NCBI GenBank assembly: GCA_937859595.1
Contig: CALMAH010000039.1
Location: 1 to 36,168, forward strand
DNA length: 36,168 nucleotides
Origin: an uncultured Acidobacteriota bacterium
Lineage (GTDB): Bacteria > Acidobacteriota > Blastocatellia > Pyrinomonadales > Pyrinomonadaceae
Reading direction: 5' to 3'
In this document: positions 30,752 to 36,168 of the stretch, in pieces
Position numbering within the stretch: the first letter of the stretch is position 1
How the letters are laid out: each line of letters opens with the position of its first letter
Notes under the pieces: model-generated
What the model saw: the letters and a program-made list of their open reading frames with translations, nothing else
Database searches by the model: none
What the model was told of the DNA's origin: nothing
Position numbers and translations under genes: made by a program

Positions 30752-32461
30752 ATGCAGTTTTTCCGTCATTTATCCTTCATTTTTGCTGCCGTTCTTTGCC
30801 TGTTCGCAGCAAGCGGATCGGCTCAGCGGTCGAATGTCGAAGTCCCTCTTGCTGAGGGTCAGCAGATCGAGATAGTCAACATGTTCGGTCGTATTGAGGT
30901 GATCGCCAGGTCCGCGAATGAGCAGATAGCACGCATTCGAACTTCTGCCGAAGACGGTGTCGCCGCCAATGAGATCGTCAGCTCGGTCGTTCGGCGGCGG
31001 ATGCGGATCGATGTTGTTCCCGCCTCGCCCCGGAAACGTATCGACCTCACCATCGAGCTTCCCGAGCGTGCGAGTATCTTTGCGAGAACGACCGAAGGCG
31101 AGATTCGCGTCACCGGCAATTTTGCATCTGTCAGTGCGGAGACGGACACAGGCACGATCGCAGTTGATCTGCCGGAAGACGATCTCCGATATACGCTCAA
31201 CTGGACGGCGTCTCGTCCGCGAACCGTCGCTGATTTCCCGTTGGAGCGTGTTCGCGAAAGGTCTGCCGGCCGTTTTGAGATAAGCGGCCGACACAGATCG
31301 GAAACCACCGGCGACGAACCCCGAAGCATAAATCTAACCACATCCACTGCCCGAGGGATCGTCATTCTGAACGTGCCGCCTGATGAAGTAATGGGCGATC
31401 TCCGCGAACGTCCGCTGACCGAGGCCGCAAGGGCAATGATCCGAAGCGGGGACCGCGTGATGATGGACGCCATTCGCCGCGCAGCCCCGAAATACTTTGG
31501 CGATTACGAGAGAACGCTGCCGCCAATGGCCCGCGAGCCGCAATTGACGCGGGCGTCCGGCCCGGCGAATGTTGCAGCCACATCAATAATGCGGGCAACG
31601 GTTACGGTCACAGATGTCCAGAATCGGGCTGTTGCTGATCTTGCCCCAACGGAGTTCGAAGTTCTCGAGGACGGCCGTCGGCGGGAGGTGCTTTCGGTGC
31701 GTCAGATGAACGCTCCCGTCAATCTGGTCTTGCTGCTCGATGTCTCCGGAAGCATCGAGAATTACGTTAATTTTATTCGGAAGGCCGCCAGGGCGTTTGT
31801 TGATACCGTTGAGGACGACGACCGCATCTCGATCGTCATCTTTAATGAGGACATTAAGGTCCTCGCCGGTTTTTCGACAGATCGGAATATGCTCTCCGAG
31901 AGCCTGGATAGTTTTGATGCGGGCGGGGCGACCGCATATTATGACGCGTTGGGCTATGTGATCTCCGAAAGCCTTCGCCCATTGCGCGGTGAGCGGACCG
32001 CCATAGTCGTGCTCACAGACGGCGACGATAACCGGTCTTTCTTGCCGTTCGAATCACTTATAGGGGCGGTCGAGGAGAGCGGAGCGTTGATCTACCCGCT
32101 TTATGTGCCCTCCACCTTGATCGCGGCTTCGGCTGCCAGCGGGTTTCAGGATATCGACCCGCTCCGTAACCGCCATCTGACGCTGACATCAAAGGCCAAT
32201 GCCGAAGGCCGTCGGCTCGCAGAGGCCTCCGGCGGCGTCTATTATCCGATCACACAGCTTTCCCAGATACAGACGGCCTACGACGACATAGTACTGCAGC
32301 TAAGGACCGCATACGAGGTGACCTATCGGTCTGAACCGGCATCTTCGGCGAACGCTGAGACAGGCAGCGATCTGCGGTCGCCGCGTCTTCGGATTCGCGT
32401 ATCCCGACCTGATTCCTTCGTCAAGATCGGCCCGGTCGTGCCGGCTGAACGCTCTCGCTGA
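30752..32461 (+). CDS. VWFA-domain protein, acidobacterial type
   Basis: 569 residues. It starts with a signal peptide (MQFFRHLSFIFAAVLCLFAASGSAQ). Residues 30-190 form a beta-helix-like part (IEIVNMFGRIEVIARSANEQ and the DUF4097-like turns). The region around residue 285 (ATVTVTDVQNRAVADLAP) leads into a von Willebrand factor A domain with MIDAS motif DVSGS at Asp330, typical of the secreted acidobacterial VWFA family. The protein is exported, probably binds partner proteins through a metal site, and has no known enzyme activity. Translation is probably coupled to the kinase, since no Shine-Dalgarno sequence is seen. Confidence 0.92.
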   Translation: MQFFRHLSFIFAAVLCLFAASGSAQRSNVEVPLAEGQQIEIVNMFGRIEVIARSANEQIARIRTSAEDGVAANEIVSSVVRRRMRIDVVPASPRKRIDLTIELPERASIFARTTEGEIRVTGNFASVSAETDTGTIAVDLPEDDLRYTLNWTASRPRTVADFPLERVRERSAGRFEISGRHRSETTGDEPRSINLTTSTARGIVILNVPPDEVMGDLRERPLTEAARAMIRSGDRVMMDAIRRAAPKYFGDYERTLPPMAREPQLTRASGPANVAATSIMRATVTVTDVQNRAVADLAPTEFEVLEDGRRREVLSVRQMNAPVNLVLLLDVSGSIENYVNFIRKAARAFVDTVEDDDRISIVIFNEDIKVLAGFSTDRNMLSESLDSFDAGGATAYYDALGYVISESLRPLRGERTAIVVLTDGDDNRSFLPFESLIGAVEESGALIYPLYVPSTLIAASAASGFQDIDPLRNRHLTLTSKANAEGRRLAEASGGVYYPITQLSQIQTAYDDIVLQLRTAYEVTYRSEPASSANAETGSDLRSPRLRIRVSRPDSFVKIGPVVPAERSR

Positions 32462-32547
32462 GTTGCTGGTTTTTGTGCGTTGGGAGGCCAGAGATCGATT
32501 CTGTAACAAAACATTCGGTCTCAGGCCGCAGATCTCCGTCCCGTGGC

Positions 32548-32576
32548 TTGACACCAATTAGCCAAAATCATAATAT
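32548..32576 (+). promoter_or_regulatory. promoter of the str operon leader
   Basis: TTGACA (32548-32553) and TAATAT (32571-32576) are 17 bp apart, with CATAAT overlapping at 15 bp. This promoter is well placed for rpsL, rpsG, fusA and tuf and gives a leader of about 375 nt. Confidence 0.7.
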
Positions 32577-32661
32577 CTAGAGTTTCGGACTTTGACGGTC
32601 TGGGCTGTCTTAGCTGTTCGTGGTCGAACGCAGGGCAGATGTTTGAAAGCTGAGACACGAA

Positions 32662-32780
32662 TTGTAGCGTAAAGGGAGCCGAGCCAACGGCACCTGGGTA
32701 CTTACAAAGCCAAAAGCGGAGCGTTCCTTTAAGAGCCTCACCCGCAAGGATCGGCTTTTCTTACCTTTACCACGCTACAG
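32662..32780 (+). ncRNA. candidate structured RNA in the str operon leader
   Basis: TGTAGCGT (32663-32670) pairs with ACGCTACA (32772-32779), and AAAGG (32671-32675) continues the helix with CCTTT (32764-32768) around a small bulge. Inside are AAAGCC (32706-32711) with GGCTTT (32753-32758), GCGG (32716-32719) with CCGC (32742-32745), and GCCG/CGGC at 32678-32691. Further short hairpins follow, for example TGCCGAA (32850-32856) with TTCGGCA (32862-32868). It is probably a regulatory leader, perhaps for a ribosomal protein, but no ligand is known. Confidence 0.55.
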
Positions 32781-32957
32781 CAAAGCACAGCTTTCGGGTT
32801 AAGAGTTTTAGCTTAAAAAGTCGATCAGCGTAGAGCTGCTTGAGCTAACTGCCGAACTGGTTTCGGCAAGAGTCAGGTGAGGGGCGATTATTGCCGTTTT
32901 AAATAGAGGTAAGTGGTTCCGGAGAATCTGGAACGGGAAAAAAAGAAGAGATAAGAG

Positions 32958-33338
32958 ATGCCGACTATTAATCAGTTAGTTCGTAAAGGACGCGAAAGGG
33001 TCAAGTACAAAACAGCGAGCCCGGCTCTGCAGGGAAATCCGCAGAAGCGCGGCGTTTGCACGCGTGTTTATACTCAGACACCCAAAAAGCCGAACTCGGC
33101 CCTGCGAAAGGTGGCCCGTGTAAGGCTGACCAACCAGATCGAGGTTACTACTTATATACCGGGTATCGGCCACAATCTGCAGGAGCACTCGATCGTGCTA
33201 ATCCGTGGAGGCCGTGTAAAGGACCTTCCGGGTGTTCGTTATCACGTGATCCGCGGAACGCTGGACGCCTCGGGGGTCGCGAACCGAAACCAGGGACGCT
33301 CAAAGTATGGAGCTAAGAGGCCGAAAGGGACGAAATAG
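32958..33338 (+). CDS. rpsL: 30S ribosomal protein S12
   Basis: 126 residues, normal length for this protein. It helps decode mRNA in the small subunit. Typical blocks are [12 protein letters not shown] at the start, [24 protein letters not shown] in the middle, and [15 protein letters not shown] near the end. The TPKKPNS and [12 protein letters not shown] motifs carry the lysines at the streptomycin-resistance positions in the normal state. It opens the str operon. Confidence 0.98.
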   Translation: MPTINQLVRKGRERVKYKTASPALQGNPQKRGVCTRVYTQTPKKPNSALRKVARVRLTNQIEVTTYIPGIGHNLQEHSIVLIRGGRVKDLPGVRYHVIRGTLDASGVANRNQGRSKYGAKRPKGTK

Positions 33339-33395
33339 TGGGCGGTAGGCCGCAGCGGTAGGCAATCGAATTTCGAAAGTGCCGCTGCAATTTGA

Positions 33396-33872
<477 letters not shown>

Positions 33873-33942
33873 TGAATAGGGACGAGAGGCAAACGACGAG
33901 TTTTCGTTCTTCATTTGCCATTGTTAACTCGTCACTGGAAAT

Positions 33943-36039
33943 ATGGCTAACATAAGTTTAGACAAATTTAGGAACATCGGCATCATGGCACACATCGATG
34001 CGGGGAAGACCACGACCACCGAGCGTGTCTTGTTCTATACCGGTGTTTCGCACAAGATCGGCGAGGTCCATGAGGGCACCGCGACGATGGACTGGATGGA
34101 GCAGGAACAGGAGAGGGGCATCACGATCACATCTGCCGCCACCACCTGTTTCTGGAAACGTAATAACGTCGAGCATCGCATTAACATCATTGATACGCCC
34201 GGCCACGTCGATTTTACGATGGAGGTTGAACGCTCGCTCCGTGTTCTTGACGGGGCGGTTGCTGTTTTTGACGGTGTCGCCGGCGTCGAGCCTCAGTCCG
34301 AGACCGTCTGGCGACAGGCGGACAAGTATCGCGTCCCCAGGATCTGTTTTATTAACAAACTTGATCGCGCTGGTGCGTCATTCGAGCGTTCTTTCGAATC
34401 CATTCTCAACCGTCTCGGGGCCAATGCCGTCGCGCTGCAGCTGCCGATCGGCGAGGAAGAGCATCTTAAAGGCGTTATTGACCTCATCGCGATGAAGGGC
34501 CTTGTTTGGAAAGACGAGACAAAAGGCGCCCAGTTCGAAACCGTCGATATTCCTGCCGATCTCGTAGAGAAGGCCGGAGAATGGCGTGAAAAGCTTGTCG
34601 AGGCTGTCTCAGCTATCGACGACGATCTGATGGTGAAATACCTCGAGGGTGAAGAGATCTCCGAAGATGAGATCAGAAGGGGCCTTCGAAAGGGAACCCT
34701 TGAGCTTAAGATCGTACCCGTGGTCACCGGCTCAGCATTTAAGAACAAGGGCGTCCAGACGCTCCTTGATGCTGTGATCGACTATCTCCCCAGCCCGCTC
34801 GATATCGCCGCGATCGAAGGCGTAAACCCGAAGACAGACGAGGTGGAAACGCGAAAAGCCGATCCGAAAGAGCCGTTTTCGGGTCTCGTGTTCAAGCTGA
34901 TGGCGGACAAGCATCTCGGACAACTTGCTTTTGTTCGCATCTATTCCGGCACCGTAAATTCAGGCTCATACGTTTACAATACGATCAAGAACGCCAAGGA
35001 GCGGGTCGGCCGTCTTATGTTGATGCACGCGAACAAGCGTGAGGACGTAGAATCCGCAAGCGCCGGCGAGATCGTCGCTATTGGGGGCATGAAGAACGTT
35101 ACCACGGGCGACACCATCTCCGACGAGACGAAACAGATCATCCTCGAATCGATGGAATTTCCCGATCCGGTCGTCCGCGTCGCCGTCGAGCCGAAAACCC
35201 GTGCAGACCAGGACAAGATGGGTGTCGCGCTGAACCGACTGGCACAGGAAGACCCCTCGTTCCAGGTTTCGACCGATCATGAGACCGGCCAGACCATTAT
35301 TGCGGGTATGGGGGAGCTCCATTTGGAGATCATCGTCGACCGCATGAAGCGTGAGTTCGGCGTTGAGGCAAACGTCGGCAAGCCGCAGGTGGCCTATCGC
35401 GAGACTATCACAGCCCCTGCCCCCGGAAAGGAGATCTTCAAGAAGCAGTCCGGCGGACGCGGCCAGTTCGGCCACGTTGAGCTTGAGATCGAACCGGCAC
35501 CGGGTGAAGGCTTTGTTTTCGAGGACAAGATCACCGGCGGAGCTATTCCACGGCAGTTTATTAAGCCTGTTTCCGAGGGCATACGTGACGCAATGCGTCG
35601 CGGCTTTCTTGCCGGTTACGAGATGGTCGATATTAAGGCGAGCCTCGTTTTCGGTTCCTATCACGAGGTGGATTCGGACGAGCGCTCCTTCCACATTGCC
35701 GGGTCTTTGGCATTCCAGGATGCGTTGAAAAAGGCCAAGCCGATCTTGCTCGAACCGATCATGAGGGTTGAGGTGGTAACACCCGAGGAATATATGGGCG
35801 CTGTTAACGGCGACCTTAATCGTCGTCGCGGGCAGATCGAGAAAATGGAGCCAAGGCCGGGGAACGTCTCGGTGGTTACGGCGTTTGTTCCGCTGTCGGA
35901 GATGTTCGGTTACACGACCGATCTCAGGTCTGCGACCCAGGGCCGGGCTACATCATCGATGCACTTTGAACGTTACTCGGAGGCCCCTCGGAACGTTGCA
36001 GAGGAGATCATTGCAAAGGTAAAGGGAGCCAGTAGTTAG
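33943..36039 (+). CDS. fusA: elongation factor G
   Basis: 698 residues. It is the GTPase that moves the ribosome along mRNA. G motifs are AHIDAGKTT (residues 17-25), DTPGH near 88 and NKLD near 142; the end [30 protein letters not shown] is the conserved domain IV-V part. No insertion or truncation is visible. The start codon has only a weak Shine-Dalgarno sequence (CTGGAAAT). It follows rpsG by 70 nt. Confidence 0.98.
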   Translation: MANISLDKFRNIGIMAHIDAGKTTTTERVLFYTGVSHKIGEVHEGTATMDWMEQEQERGITITSAATTCFWKRNNVEHRINIIDTPGHVDFTMEVERSLRVLDGAVAVFDGVAGVEPQSETVWRQADKYRVPRICFINKLDRAGASFERSFESILNRLGANAVALQLPIGEEEHLKGVIDLIAMKGLVWKDETKGAQFETVDIPADLVEKAGEWREKLVEAVSAIDDDLMVKYLEGEEISEDEIRRGLRKGTLELKIVPVVTGSAFKNKGVQTLLDAVIDYLPSPLDIAAIEGVNPKTDEVETRKADPKEPFSGLVFKLMADKHLGQLAFVRIYSGTVNSGSYVYNTIKNAKERVGRLMLMHANKREDVESASAGEIVAIGGMKNVTTGDTISDETKQIILESMEFPDPVVRVAVEPKTRADQDKMGVALNRLAQEDPSFQVSTDHETGQTIIAGMGELHLEIIVDRMKREFGVEANVGKPQVAYRETITAPAPGKEIFKKQSGGRGQFGHVELEIEPAPGEGFVFEDKITGGAIPRQFIKPVSEGIRDAMRRGFLAGYEMVDIKASLVFGSYHEVDSDERSFHIAGSLAFQDALKKAKPILLEPIMRVEVVTPEEYMGAVNGDLNRRRGQIEKMEPRPGNVSVVTAFVPLSEMFGYTTDLRSATQGRATSSMHFERYSEAPRNVAEEIIAKVKGASS

Positions 36040-36116
36040 TTTGGAGGGCCGCTATTAGGCGGCATTCGACAACAAGAAGCCAGTTAGATCTGGAACTCAA
36101 AACTTGAGGAGAAAAG

Positions 36117-36168
36117 ATGAGCAAAGAGAAATTCGACCGTAGTAAGCCGCACGTGAATATTGGGACGA
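36117..36168 (+). CDS. tuf: elongation factor Tu, start only
   Basis: The first 17 codons (MSKEKFDRSKPHVNIGT) are diagnostic for EF-Tu; the window ends here. GAGGAG lies seven bases before the ATG. It completes the rpsL-rpsG-fusA-tuf order of the str operon. Confidence 0.95.
   Translation, partial: MSKEKFDRSKPHVNIGT

Overview
This window reads as chromosomal DNA from an Acidobacteriota-like bacterium, most plausibly the Blastocatellia/Pyrinomonadaceae side of the phylum. That placement is inference. It rests on a VWFA protein of the type typical of Acidobacteria, a membrane-anchored Ser/Thr kinase, many secreted repeat proteins (WG, WD40), moderately GC-rich coding, and sigma70-type promoters. 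No phage, plasmid or insertion-sequence gene is visible, so this is a core chromosome segment with accessory additions.

Layout. Positions 1-1300 hold the end of an rRNA operon (3' part of 23S, a long repeat-like spacer, 5S, terminator). Positions 1328-9572 are all on the minus strand. They include a tight operon (parvulin PPIase, metallo-beta-lactamase-fold hydrolase, HicB-like protein, methylthioadenosine phosphorylase, TPR-like secreted protein), a group with DinB-family protein, secreted protein, MeaB and methylmalonyl-CoA epimerase, and an acyl-CoA dehydrogenase. The MeaB, epimerase and dehydrogenase genes fit propionate, odd-chain or branched-chain acyl-CoA breakdown.

Positions 10129-18970 carry site-2 protease, trpS, scpA, scpB and rluB in the order known from many bacteria, all on the minus strand. 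Here the set is split by accessory material: a DUF4160/DUF2442 pair, then 3.9 kb holding a WG-repeat protein, an ArsC-like protein, DUF2237, repeats, a DinB protein and a DUF433/DUF5615 toxin-antitoxin-like pair, then a small membrane protein. Positions 19100-26237 are mixed: DoxX, ATP-grasp enzyme, a large WD40 protein, an endonuclease/exonuclease/phosphatase-fold protein, tRNA-Ala and secreted proteins of unknown role. Next come tRNA-Phe, a structured leader with a proline-rich lipoprotein, recA, a kinase and VWFA pair, and finally the str operon (rpsL, rpsG, fusA, start of tuf) behind a long structured leader.

The most interesting signals are not genes. (1) Two palindromic elements appear to sit in frame inside protein genes, one in the metallo-hydrolase and one in trpS, like the Rickettsia palindromic elements. 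(2) The recA promoter and the promoter of a DinB-family operon share the same architecture and an operator-like word, TTGCAT-N2-ATGC, a candidate SOS box. (3) A 229-bp imperfect inverted repeat at 14109-14337 contains paired hairpins with compensatory base changes. (4) Two long 5' leaders, before rpsL and before the lipoprotein gene, have strong promoters and extended base pairing that suggest undescribed RNA elements. All functional claims on these four are inference from the sequence alone.
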